In this document: piece after piece, positions 43,286 through 54,808 of the stretch
Layout: each line of letters opens with the position of its first letter
How positions within the stretch are numbered: position 1 is the first letter of the stretch
From: Toxorhynchites rutilus septentrionalis
Taxonomy: Eukaryota > Arthropoda > Insecta > Diptera > Culicidae
DNA length: 64,000 bases
Assembly (NCBI RefSeq): GCF_029784135.1
Contig: NC_073746.1
Coordinates: 159,577,108-159,641,107 of the forward strand
Reading direction: 5' to 3'
Position numbers and translations under genes: made by a program
The notes under the pieces: generated by a model
The model's input: the letters and a program-made list of their open reading frames with translations, nothing else
The model's database searches: none
What the model was told of the DNA's origin: nothing

Positions 43286-45137
43286 TTAATTCTTCGATAA
43301 TAATTTGGTGACCTGAAAAGGATCATTTAGTTTAATTGTTGGGTATTGTTTGGTCACTCCATCAGTGACAATCGAACGATGACGGCAGAAGGATGATGAT
43401 TAATCATTGAACTATGCATATCACTATAAAAGATGCCGAAGTGGAACGACATGTCTGTCATCTGTGACCCTGCTCCTGCGTCCTGTATGCATAAAATAAA
43501 AATAAATATTTATGGAGGATGAATGAATAGATTCTCCATTGCCATTTTCACTTCAAACCCACGGAACATGACGCTAAATGCGTCAACGCGAATTTCAATT
43601 GGACTAATAATATAACAAAATAAACAGTTCAATTCAGACGAACCATTCTCGAATGATGCGCGGATAACCATATGTGGCGATTGATTTGAATATTAGAATA
43701 ATAAAAAAACTTGTTTCAGCTTTGATGCTCTTTCTAGCAAAACTGCTACCAGATAGTGTTACACTTACACGTATACTAAACGTTTTGCAATGCATGATCG
43801 ATTATGGAATTCAGCAAAGCAACCAATATGTCGAATCATATAGACTCGTTTCAGCTCCGATGTACGCTTAGTGGATCGGCAGTTATATTGCGTGGTCAAA
43901 TGTTGTGACATATTCATCTTTGTTCTGCTCCGCGTCTGAAAAAAAGCGTGATTCATAGAAGCAGCTGAAGATGGCGAAGCTTACGTCGCAATAATTTTCC
44001 TTCTCTTGCACTGCATTTGCGAGCGACTTTTTTGCACAGCACACTTCGCACACGGGCACCATTAATCTCCGCTTGCTCCTTTCAGATTTAGAAGCACAAA
44101 TTGAACCAATTCACAATTGGAATTTCGCAATTTCGTTTCGAATTTGCACAGTTCCCAATTCTTATTGAATGAGCCACAGAGAGAACATAGGTTGCTTGCT
44201 CCAATCGGTCAATCTGAACGCTAGATTTTCTTCTATAAGATGATCAAAACGGTAATAGAACGGACGTAAAAATAGAAGAAAACAAGTACGAAAGTTGTTG
44301 ATTTCGTGGTAGTTTGAAGATAAAAACAGAGACAAATAATGGAAACTTCAAATCCTTCAATCTTTTAGAGCAAAATAATTTAGTTTTACTCAGTATAATA
44401 ACAGTGTAAATTTACATCGCTATTATATCCCTTTTTTATAGCGTTACTAAGGTGTCACAGTAGACATTTTTGAAGCAAATGTTTGATCAAACTTCACTAT
44501 GTTGGAAAGAAAGTCGCTAAGGAGTACATTTTCAAATTTTCCGCCGAAGAAATATAAACAATCGCAGGTATTCAGAACGCTGAATGCCTTCTAAATAGAA
44601 TTGCTGACTACATGAATAGAGTTAATGAAAAATAACAATGTCTAGCGATACGCATAGAACGTATACATTAGTTTGGAAACATATACAGCATATGGAAGAA
44701 ATAAAAAAAATGGTGGAATGGCACCCAAAAAGAATGCTACGGTGGTGAAGCGAATTAGATCAACAAAGCGTTCTGCATCGGAACAACATCTCAAGATTTG
44801 AATTAATGAGACATGGTCTCGATAATTTCGAAAGAAGTAAGAAGACAAACTGAACATTAGAAACGAACGATTCCAAAATAAAAACACTTGAATGCTTAGT
44901 CAAGTACATGTAACGAAATTCTATCGTCCGTGGTGTAGTGACATCAGATGGAGTTTCCCTAATGACTCGGAAGATAAAATTAAGAATTTCGAGGAGTTAA
45001 GTGAATATCCCTGTAATTTGTATGAATTTCCAGTTACATTCAACATGCCAGCCAAGTTCACGGTGGAGTTACAATGTTCACTGGATGTTCCGATCGTGAA
45101 ATGGTCGACCCACCATTGTTTTATGTGTGACTGTAGA
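43286..45137. other. Intronic DNA, no gene recognised
   Basis: Only short frames without domains; mixed AT-rich sequence. Confidence 0.4.
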
Positions 45138-45230
45138 TCAGGGGTTCTTAAAATGATCGATGTCGACCCCATGGGGTCGACATAAGCGAAAACTGATTTG
45201 GTGGCCGACTAGGTCTAAAAATCGACACCT
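45138..45230. other. hAT-like terminus with perfect 24-bp palindrome
   Basis: CAGGGGTTCTTAAAATGATC at 45140 resembles the CAG-starting ends of hAT transposons. It is followed by a perfect palindrome at 45160-45183 (half-site ATGTCGACCCCA). The matching far end was not found, so it may be a solo end. Confidence 0.4.
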
Positions 45231-45712
45231 ACTAATTAACACAAGTTCTTATTTGAAACTTTCTAGATACTGTATTAGATTTGTAACGTGAACCAACTTG
45301 TTATGGGAATGACTAATATGACTTATGGGAAACTAATGAAAAATATGACTATGGGAATGACTATTGCTGAGAAAATGATGTCAAGTTTACTCACATAACC
45401 AATCGCATTGTTTTTGAATTGGTAAGTATTTTGTATAAATAAGATAAAGATAAAATTTTTAATAATCTTGGCTATACTGCCCATGTTTGTATAGGAGACG
45501 TAAACGACAAAATGGACAAGATCGACTTTTTCGCTGTTTCGCATTCTACACAATGTAATATGTTTGCTCAACATGCAAACAAACATTTTTTATTCGAAAA
45601 CATCTGAGAAATTTTGGAAAAACATTTCCGAAAAATCACTGTTTATCCGCATAACAGACGTAGTTCCATACAGCTTTCATAAATCGTTCGAAAATCAACA
45701 ATTGTCAGTATT
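45231..45712. other. AT-rich intronic DNA
   Basis: Nothing recognised apart from repeated ATATGACTATGGGAATGACT-like phrases near 45306 and 45343. Confidence 0.4.
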
Positions 45713-45716
45713 ATGT

Positions 45717-45971
45717 GAGGGCCTTAGAATGCAAGGGATGTAAGTGACTTGATCGATTTCTCTTTATCAACTTTTTCTTTAGTTAATAACTCAACTGCAA
45801 AAAAGTTCCAATTTAAGTTCGCTATAGAAGCCGATAGATGAGGTTCTGACCTGTCTTCCACATTGTCAAATACAACTGGGAATGTATTTGCAGCTAAGCT
45901 ATGACCAGAAGAGAGAGTCGATGTAGAGAAATCGATCAAATCACTTACACCCCTTTCATTCTAATCCCCTC
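45717..45971. mobile_element. 255-bp MITE with ~47-bp inverted repeats and 4-bp duplication
   Basis: Left GAGGGCCTTAGAATGCAAGG and right (inverted) GAGGGGATTAGAATGAAAGG continue through GTAAGTGA.TTGATCGATTT with few mismatches. ATGT flanks both sides (45713-45716, 45972-45975). No coding potential. Confidence 0.85.
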
Positions 45972-46239
45972 ATGTGCTATACGCTAAATCTACATTTGAA
46001 TCACATTCTTTGTGGAGTCCAAACATGTCTGTTACGATAGTGTCTTATTACTTAGTGTTTCCTAATAGATGAATATAAGAAACCATTGAAACGCTGCACA
46101 TATAATTACAGATTTTGTTTACGCCTGAAAAAACTCACTCAGTTAGAGCATTTAAGCCCGATGATTCGAGTTATACCATTTTCTTCAAATCACGGAATGG
46201 AATGCTTGAAAATTCCAATCCATTTCTCAACGATTTCAG

Positions 46240-46710
46240 TATTAGTCAGTGTTTTCATGAGCGATGGTAAGGTAAGCGATGTCGTCAAATATATCTTCCA
46301 CAACAAGTTCTTCTCTGACAGACGAGAAGCAAATGTCCATGCCGCTCTTTCATCGAGTTTTAAGGTAAACGGAGAGATATACAGTACGAAATGCCTGTTT
46401 CCGCCTTTTTCAAGAAGTATCACGCAAAGGTGATGTGGTCTTTAGACCGAACCTGGCAGCAGCCCATTGTGTCAAAATATCATTGGAGGATGGATCGGTT
46501 GGAGATAAATATTGTAGCGAAGACCGCCAACCTTTCCAACATCCCCCAGTTGCGATCGATATTAAATTTTTGGGCGAACCTTACACGGAAGATTTCCTCC
46601 AAAAAATTCCAAAACGCAGAGATAGCTGACCGCCAGAGCCTCAAATTAAAGAACATTACGACATCCATCTTTTCATCGACCATGGTTGAGGTTCCGGCCA
46701 ACTATTCTCA
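46240..46710 (+). pseudogene. DD37E-like transposase relic
   Basis: Frames with many shifts preserve VNGEIYSTKCL (compare VNGQVYLKECL in the 602-1906 element), VVFRPNLAAAHCVKIS (second catalytic region, Asp changed to Asn), QLRSILNFWANLTRKISSKK (compare LRPIEKYWA; the catalytic Glu is lost) and DTSIFS-like sequence (TTSIFSSTMVEVP). It belongs to a different Tc1/mariner lineage from the copy at 602. The terminal repeats were not found. Confidence 0.65.
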
Positions 46711-47058
46711 GTATTCCCAGCTATCGTTCCCAGTTAACACTTTCTAAACAAAACGTGTTTTTCTTCGGATGTATTGGAAGCGTTTTTAAACAGTCTGCCA
46801 AATAAAAGTTTTTTTAAGAGGTTCATCCATTTAAGAAAATCTACATGATCAAATTGTAATAATGCACTATATTGATATAGCGGGACATTTCCGCTTCGTT
46901 TGCCAAATGCAGGACGTAATTTAACGCGGGACACTTTGTTGAAGTGCGGGACGTCTGGTCAGTTTACTATTAAATACTGCAAATTCTTTACTAAAGTGTT
47001 CTATTACAGAAAAAAATATTCAAGCTCATCTAAGGTACCGCAATATATATAAAATGCA
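46711..47058. other. Non-coding DNA with GCGGGACA motifs
   Basis: GCGGGACATTTCCGC near 46880, GCGGGACACTTTG near 46926 and GTGCGGGACGTCTGGTCAG near 46943 suggest a small transposon end. Boundaries unclear. Confidence 0.35.
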
Positions 47059-47940
47059 TTTTAACGTAGGACTACGTCTTTCATTTCTATACCGGGGTGT
47101 AAAATCAAAGTTTCGAAAACGAAAGCGTTACGCCGGAGACCGAGATTTTGAGCGTTAATAGCTCCTAAACAACTGAACGAAATGGTATGATAAATACTTC
47201 ATTCGAAAGATAAAATGTCTACGCATTCTATACTTGTTACATTTTGATCCAAAAACTTGTTTCAATAGTCTTAAAATTGCTTTCAAAACAGGCTATTGAA
47301 ATCACCAATCGGTATATAAGCGAGCGCCGCTCGGAAATCCACTCAGTTCTAATTGAACAGCGATTGGAGCATGTTGTCGCTGTTGTGGTGAAGCTCTTCG
47401 TTTATCATGAAAGCGCGGATGAACGGTGTCACCAAGAGCCTGTTTATGCACCTTAGGCCAGACATGAATCCATCAGGAGGAGAGTGATGCCACAAACGGT
47501 TTCCCGGGAAGATCTCGAAGCAGCCGCTACACACACACACACATACACGCGCGGAATTCTTTCCGTTTGGATGCCATTCAGCATCGAGAAAGATCCATGT
47601 AACACTGTGACCAAATATGTTTCAATCAAGTGCTATTAACAGATGGTTATCCAGTTAGCATAAACCACTGGTGGGCTTCCAGTATCGAGGAAAATGTGCA
47701 AATATCTAATCGTCGGATAGCTTCTGAAGATTATTCTTCCCCATCAGTAGGATATTTTCGTATCCAATATTGGATGCATGAAACCTTGTACCTCCAACGT
47801 AACGCTCTCGTTTTCGAAGTCCCCCAAATATTCATTTATTCATTCATTCAGAATGGATTCAGATTCAACTTCAAACAAAGGATCACTGAATCAACGATAG
47901 TCCTACGTCACCATTGCGGTTATACCATAGATATAACCCA
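47059..47940 (+). repeat. TGACGTAGGACT-type element, copy B
   Basis: Starts TTTTAACGTAGGACTACGTC and ends GATAGTCCTACGTCACCATT plus GCGGTTATACCATAGATATA. It matches copy A nearly throughout but lacks copy A's ~196-bp internal duplication. Same orientation as copy A, about 11.5 kb downstream. No transposase; presumably a non-autonomous DNA element. Confidence 0.78.
47314..47349 (+). promoter_or_regulatory. Core promoter-like TATA/initiator pair in copy B
   Basis: TATATAA at 47314-47320 and TCAGTT at 47344-47349, with 32 bp from TATA start to the initiator A, as in copy A. CCAAT precedes it (about 47306-47310). Confidence 0.5.
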
Positions 47941-48374
47941 CTTTCTGTTTTTAAGCCACAAATTTCAATTGGAAATCCAGAAGAAATTTTGATGACTGGT
48001 TTGTGTGAACTTGTACACAGATTGTTAAATCTTTCAGGAGGTTGTAGAGGATATTTTATCCAAAAAAATTGTACGCATATTGTCAAATCTTAACTATGAC
48101 AGAGTAATTGATTCTCAAAAAAACATGCTAAACTTGATTGATGGGCCTATCAACCAAATTAATTCTTTATAGGATTACTCTCACTCTGAGTTTCAAATGA
48201 TATTTCTACAAAACAATCTGCAATCATGTTTATTGCGCTTTTTTTGTAGAAAATTCAAAATACTCCTAAGAAAACACTAATTTTTAGGTTATCACTTCCA
48301 AAATGGTACTTCACTCAATTTGAATGCTCTAAAACTTTTTCATTTTTTCTCATCTACCGTTTTCTTAAAATAGA

Positions 48375-48409
<35 letters not shown>

Positions 48410-50009
48410 ACTGCGTATTTTTTCAAATTAAATTTAGTTTTACGCAAACAAAGCCTAAACGGAACAAACAGTTTTAGGCAAACAAAAAAAAAGAAAAGTT
48501 CTATCACTCCATCATAGTTGAGATTTGGCCCTATGTGTAGAAAGCTTTTTTTTCCTCATATATAATACTCATCACCTCTTGAATGATTCTGGGTCAGTTA
48601 CCCAACACTCTGTCACCCTGGGCGGTTATACACGCCATAAGCAGCCATTTGTGGTGTTAATAACATCAAAATAGAGTTACGCTGGATTAGTCATATTCAA
48701 TGAAGAGAAATGGAATTAGAGAAGCGATATTTACGTGTATCCTCATTAGAGTAGATTTTTCCATTACTTTTCGTTATACTTGACATAGCCAATAGTAACT
48801 CTCGTTTTTCGTATCAAATAGATGGTAAATCAGCTTCCGATGTAACTTCCAATATTATTCCTCCTGAATTTCACCACTTTCCGTGCACCGTGCAGTAGCG
48901 ACGGTTCAATGGCACGACACGTTTAAAATCAGTCGCAATTTAATGTCTACTCCACTTCCCTGCCATTGTGTGCCATTGAAACGAAAGTAAAACCACGTTG
49001 AGATTACGTAATGTGTTAATAGGCTTCCCGCGTAAAGCAATTGCCAGCGTGGGGAATAATAACAACGGAAAAGTGCGACGCGTATCGGGAGATTCGCGAG
49101 CAAATTAATATTCCACACACATGTTCCCCGGCCGGCTGCCGGTCTTGGAGCGTGCGCCACTTTGACCGAACCATTGTGTGTGCGCGCCGCCCCGATGATG
49201 ATGGATTGTATGAATGAACACCGACCGCCCATAATGCCTCCCATCATCTGCCGGATGAATGGGGGGACTTTGCGCCAAATGAGATCGGTTCGGGTACTGA
49301 ATTCACTGCGGCGAGTAATTTTTTTGTTTTTTCCAAAATATATATTTTTATCAAGGCTCATATGGCGTTAGCCTGACGGGGCCGGAGTTCAATATTTTGA
49401 CAGTTTTTCTTATTATCTATGTTAGTAATATGTAACCGATTACTCGCGGTCGGCTCGAGGTTAGTATTACAAGTGTTTTCGTAATTGGGATGTTGCTGTC
49501 TCCAATGCTCTGTACGTGTGCCCGACACGGGATACTTCCTATTGGGATGCAGCTGACCCTTAATCAGCAACGCCCCCCTAGTCTGTACCTCATATCTAGC
49601 GTGGTGCGTCTTTCTCGACTCGAGGAATCCAGGATAGAATGGTCACTAGCCGGCGCAATCATCAGTTCGTGTAGAGTTATCATGAGCGGTACAACCTTTG
49701 GCTCTTGTTGAATCATCAGTGGACTGCACAACCTTTGGCCCGTGTATCTGTAAAGAGTGTGTGTATGTGTGTATGCGGCGAGTAATGAGACTCTGTAAAT
49801 TCGAATTCTCGACCACACGACGAAACGAAACCCTGAAAATCAAATGCATTTTAATACACGGCATCCATACCGACGATGTATTCAATGATTCATCGCGTCG
49901 TGATCTTTCCGTTTTCCACGTTTTTGGATACCCGACAACGGAAGATTCTGCGCCTCTAAAGCGAAAAATATTCGACTATGTTTGGCTATTTCAAAATTAA
50001 TATAACGCA
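47941..50009. other. Intronic DNA, no gene recognised
   Basis: Contains an (AAAT)n microsatellite at 48372-48411 and a GT-rich run near 49757-49775. A GC-richer block at 49140-49300 and one at 49370-49740 (GTTAGCCTGACGGGGCCGGA) give short frames only, on both strands. GTACAACCTTTGGCTCTTGT (49688) and GCACAACCTTTGGCCCGTGT (49727) form a short direct repeat. Confidence 0.4.
48372..48411 (+). repeat. (AAAT)n microsatellite
   Basis: About ten ATAA units with one variant at the start. Confidence 0.95.
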
Positions 50010-50011
50010 TA

Positions 50012-51860
50012 GGGGAACATTGGGTAAGACGCACCGTGTCGGTAAAAAGCACCACCATGAAAAATCATGCAAAACGCAGTAATTGACATGATTTTTCTGT
50101 GCTTATAATTTCCTTTTTTCATTATAATTACAGTTAAATGTATTTTAGCACCAAAAACCACGTCTATCTTCGTCTTCTTCAGCGACACATATTGGTACGC
50201 TTGTAAACAAATATATTGGATTAAAAATTCTTTAGCGTTTTCCACGTTTGCCTCTGAAATTCGAGATCATATGATGATTCTAACTGGTAGAAACGTAACG
50301 GGAACGGAGGGTATAAGCAGCGAATCAAGAGTTATCTAAAATAAACGCTTCGATATCGTTTGACATTTTGACTCTTTGTTGTGGTGCGTTTTGGACACGC
50401 ATATGGGCATCTTACCTCGCTTTTTAACCCTCCTGTACTCGCGTGAAAAATCATAACACGTATACTCGCGCACGGTGTCACAAACCGAAAATTGAACTTC
50501 TCTGTAATGTTGCCATTGTGTATTTTTCAGGCTTTATTTGTATTTATTTGAAGAAGAGGGTATGATTGAATGAAAAAACTCCAAAAAATATGTTTTCTTC
50601 GTCTTTATTCAGTTTTAATAGTCATCTAATTCAGCCTCCTCAAAACAGAGTAATTTTTGATACTCTAACACAAATAACGAAAATCGATTTTTTCACTGTT
50701 ATTAATTAAAAGTAAGCAACTGAATATAATTCATGGAAGTATAAAGAGCTATAAAATAACATAAAAACGTATTAATCGATTGTGGTTTCATTTGAGTAAG
50801 AATCAGAACATATCATAACTGCATGCTCGAAATAAACATATTTTTTACATTTCATGCAGTTGTTGCGTGTTTTTCGGGTCTTTTATCGAAGAGAAGAATG
50901 TATAACGACCTTCTAGATAATTACCTGATGATAAAGGTTCTGGAATATAAAGTTAGCATATTTCCAATATTCTTTGTCTCTGTATTCTTGGTAAACTAAG
51001 AATTAATGTCTTTTTAGATGGGCATAAAAATATGACATAAAGGATTTCTTTTCTTTTTCTTGTTTTCTTGTCGATATTGTCCATTTAAAAAAAAATATCC
51101 CCGAAACTGTAACTGTTAAAAATTACCATAAGCCACCGATTAGTTTATAGTTTACTGTTTACAATTCTTCCACAAGTGAAATTATTTCACAAGTGTGTAT
51201 ATGTATGACCATTATATTTAGCGAATAACTATACGAAAGTCAAACATTTATATTTTGCTTTTGAACGTATGAATCTAACGACAAATATATCGACGAATAG
51301 TTAATATATGGATCCGTTCAATCCAGTTACAAAAGGGACTGAAATAAAATAAGAATAGTCCGGTAATGATCTTATGCATTATATTCAAGAAATCCGAAAC
51401 ACCGAACAATATTCTAGAATATGAAAAAAGGCACTTGTCCAAAAAAGTTACTCCTATACTCGCGTCGGTGTATCAGACCGAAAGTGTTAAAAAGTGGCAC
51501 ACGTCCCCTTTGTACTAACACATGCGATACGCAAAACGATGATGAACGACGAATAACGAAGCTAGAGAGAATCGCAAAGTCGTAGTGTTGATATTTTCTG
51601 AGAAATTAACAAATTATTGATTTCTCGGTCTGACAGACCAATGCGCGAGTATAGGAGTGTTAAAGAATGGTGTAATATGGATGCGTTTGGAATTCTTCTT
51701 ATTTCTGTTGGTTTCCCTAATCGTGATCGTTATTGCTCATTTCATTACAAAGAAAACAAACGTGGCTACGTTGTGGATGTGAAGAAACGTTGAAATATGT
51801 AGTAAAAATACATGTTTCATCCTGTTTTGCTTAACCGGGGCGTCTTGCCCGGACTTCCCC
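50012..51860. mobile_element. TA-flanked element with GGGGAA ends, host of a nested insertion
   Basis: TA at 50010-50011 and 51861-51862 enclose ends GGGGAACATTGGGTAAGACG and, inverted, GGGGAAGTCCGGGCAAGACG. A related phrase GGTGCGTTTTGGACACGC lies inside near 50382. At a TTAA inside it a second element (50428-51659) is inserted; without that the element would be only about 0.6 kb. No coding region. Confidence 0.65.
50428..51659. mobile_element. TTAA-flanked, piggyBac-like non-autonomous element
   Basis: TTAA at 50424-50427 and 51660-51663 flank ends CCCTCCTGTACTCGCGTG and, inverted, CACTCCTATACTCGCGCA. TTAA duplication and C-rich termini fit the piggyBac group, but no transposase is present. 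A third copy of the end motif (ACTCCTATACTCGCGTCGG, then CAGACCGAAAGTGTTAA) lies inside at about 51450-51492, so the right 215 bp may itself be a small MITE. Confidence 0.7.
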
Positions 51861-52010
51861 TACTTATTACCATCCGATACACAGTTTGTCCGTTCAAAGA
51901 GAAGACGGCCAAAAATCTTTTCTCGTTCTAGGTACCTTACATTTTCGAGAAGGGGTGTCTTCAGAGAAGTTGTGCAGTTTGGAGAAGCGAAATCGAATGA
52001 AACCTTCAAA

Positions 52011-53033
52011 CAGTGATGCCAACCTTCCTGATTTTTAAGTATTCCTCAGACTTTTTGTCACGTTCCCTGACAAAAGTTCAATTTACTTTGATTTTTAGAA
52101 AATGATCCTGATTTTTCCTGATGTTTGCACTTTTCATTTTATCAGAAAAAATATCCATAATAAACCTACTAGAATCCCTACCAAAATTCTTCTGGTTCAA
52201 ATATGTGCCTAACATTTTTATCATACATATTGTCAGTTGTAAATCGACTGAATATCCAGAATGAAAATCCCGAACTGTATTCATAACACTCAAACTGTTC
52301 TAAGAATTTCAAAACCAATGCTGGATAATTTCATGAAACCAAAATATTTGACAAATTTGAGGAATTGATTATTGATGAAGGAATACGCTTCAGAATGTAA
52401 AAGTACCAAAGAGAAAAATTTGGTTTGGAAAGTCAATATAATGAAATTTATATAATCGAACCAAATAACATAAAAATTTGAAAACAATGTTCAATTCTTC
52501 CTCTGCTGATATGCTTTTCTTTTTTGGTGAGTAAATATTCAGTTCAAAACATGAACTATGAATACAGATGAATTCAGAATATAGATTTTCCTGTAATTGG
52601 CTGTAGTGCTGCAGGTTTTCGGAAAAAATATTAACAATCCAAAGATTCGGGGACATGCTGGTTTTTCCACTTCTGGGAGAGTTTTTACCATGTTTATCAA
52701 TTTTTCCACGTCCATGAACTTCGGTTGAACGACTTTCCTTTCAATTCAATTTTGATAACACGAATATTAAAAGAATAGACTAGGAACGGAAGCCGCTCAA
52801 AATTATGTAGAGCTAAACAAAAAAGATACTGGTTCCGTTATATTTCACAAATAACATCTAAATATATCAAATCGGTATATGGAACATTTAGAAAAAAGAA
52901 TATTGAATAATCTATACAAAGTTGTTTGGAGAGAAGCCTCAGATGAAAACCAAATCGAAACGCTGATCAAGAATAATCAAGAATCAAGAATCCTCTGAAT
53001 ACGACAAATGAATTATTATAGTTGGCAACTCTG
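52011..53033. mobile_element. hAT-like non-autonomous element
   Basis: 1023 bp with short ends CAGTGATGCCAACC and, inverted, CAGAGTTGCCAACT. The adjoining 8 bp (CCTTCAAA and TCTTCAAT) agree at six positions, as an aged hAT duplication might. The interior is AT-rich with repeated CCTGATTTTT phrases and no transposase. Confidence 0.5.
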
Positions 53034-53282
53034 TCTTCAATTGAGAGCAGTCATCGTTCTTTCACATGTGAAACTAAAAGCGACATAAAGCCCATTCAAA
53101 TGATTAATAATAGGGCACTTTCAATCGTCAAGTGAAAGCGTCTGCTTTCAATTTCAAAGAAAACGATAGTAGAACAAAAACGAAATCGAAGAATCGATGT
53201 GTCAGTATGCGTACTGGATACACACAATCGAAATTATATTGACTGAAGAGAAAGGAAGAAGTCATTTCAAAAGTAATTTTCA
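53034..53282. other. Short intronic spacer
   Basis: Nothing recognised. Confidence 0.4.
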
Positions 53283-53559
53283 TTTTGACGTGGGACTACG
53301 TCAAAATGAAATATATTGGGGGTAATATGAAAACCTAAACACACAACATGCAGGAAAAAATGAAAGATTGCGAATGCTTATAACTCGAACTTCTTTTACT
53401 GGATCGGAAAGATGTTTGCATCAATTGATAGGGAATATTTCTACGCATCTATCGCAATTAATAAAATATTAATTTTCATTAGATAAACAATTAAATAACT
53501 GTCAAATGTTAAGCGTTATCTAAAACTGCCTCGTTTTGATTGGTCCGATTTACGATTTC

Positions 53560-54030
53560 CCCAACACAGGCATCAGAACCAAGCAGCCTCGGGGAAATCG
53601 GCCTTGCAAATACATGAAAGTAGGGGGCCTTTTGTTCTCACCGAAATGCGTTCCCTAACACATACTTCAAAACCAGGGTGCTTAGAGTAAATCGGCTTTG
53701 CAAATATTTTTGTTCCGACCGAAACGTGTTTCCCTAACACAGACTTCAAATCCATGAAGCGTGGAGATATTTGCATTGCAAATTCATGCAAGTCGGGGGT
53801 ATTTTTGTTCCGACTGAAATGCGTTTCTCTAACACATACTTCTAATTCATGGAGCGTGGGGAAATTGGCATTGCAAATACATGTAAGTCAGGGTCATTTT
53901 TGTTCCGACTGAGATATGTTTATCTAATACAGACTTTTAAACCAAGGTGTCTGGGGAAATCGGCATTGCAAATACATGCATGCAAGTCGGGGGCATTTTT
54001 GTTCCGACTGAAATGTGTTCGCCTATCAGA
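53560..54030 (+). repeat. ~93-bp tandem array, about five units
   Basis: TTGCAAAT(A/T)CATG-type sequence recurs at about 53604, 53697, 53776, 53870 and 53964. Each unit contains TTTTTGTTCCGACTGAAATG and CTAACAC.GACTTC blocks. One unit is about 14 bp shorter. Confidence 0.88.
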
Positions 54031-54099
54031 CTGCATGTTTTCCTAACATGGTCTTGGGAAAATAACTAACTAGGAATCTGGGAAAATCGTGCAGACACT

Positions 54100-54160
54100 A
54101 GAGGCGAAAATGAACTTTCAAGTTTGAAGCCTCTATAGTATAAAAAGTAGAAGTTGAAGT
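54100..54160 (+). mobile_element. Second micro-retroposon-like unit
   Basis: AGAGGCGAAAATGAACTTTC, then AAGTTTGAAGCCTCTATAG and an A/G-rich tail. It matches the 56-bp insertion at 27649-27704 in hairpin arms and core. No clean target duplication is visible here. Confidence 0.6.
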
Positions 54161-54808
54161 TGTTGATTCGTGCAAGCCGGAGGTACTTCTGCATGTTTTT
54201 TTGAACTCCAAAAAGTGTTTTCCTAACACGGAATTAAAAAGCGGGTACGAATACAACGGTTTGGCTCGGTTATTCTAGATTGCATTGAAGGATATGCCTC
54301 CATATCTTCTGCTCACTGTATTTTTACGCATACCATTTGATGATTAGGCAAAACGTTGATAACCATTTGCTGCGATAACGCCTATTGAACAATATGCGTT
54401 CGACGTACATGTCAAAATCGAAACTGAGTGTCTGAAGTTCATCAAATCAAGCAATTCGCGGTTTGAGAAGAACGTACATTTGAGAAATGCAAAATTCAAA
54501 TGGAAATGTAATATGGAATAATTGTTTGATAACTCTTCCGTTCACATATTTTGTCCTAGACAACATACCAAACGTAAAAGGACTGTCAATAAATTTCCTT
54601 GTAACGAAGAACATTTTTTATCACAATGCATGAAATGACCTTACATGACATTTCTTCAATCTTTTTACTCACAAAGCAATTATATTGAATTCAATTTAAT
54701 TTGGAAACTGTTTCATTCATTCAAAAATTTAATCAATACAAACAAATGATTGCTAAGCTAAGGTAGTCCCACGTCAATTTTGCGGTTATAACATAGATAT
54801 AACTCACC

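Larger units (their letters stand above)
53283..54808 (+). repeat. TGACGTGGGACT-type element carrying ~93-bp tandem units
   Basis: Starts TTTTGACGTGGGACTACGTC and ends AGGTAGTCCCACGTCAATTT followed by GCGGTTATAACATAGATATA, the same end design as copies A-C with one consistent base change (GGGACT). The interior is different: a ~93-bp tandem array (53560-54030), a micro-retroposon-like unit (54100-54160) and a unique part shared with 16770-17340. No transposase. Confidence 0.7.

Noticed and set aside
46190..46423. 77-codon minus frame
   Set aside because: Overlaps plus-strand transposase-like sequence with recognisable motifs, so it is likely a shadow.
49372..49740. Possible LTR or promoter block (GTTAGCCTGACGGGGCCGGA)
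   Set aside because: No matching direct repeat, primer-binding site or partner LTR was found in the window.
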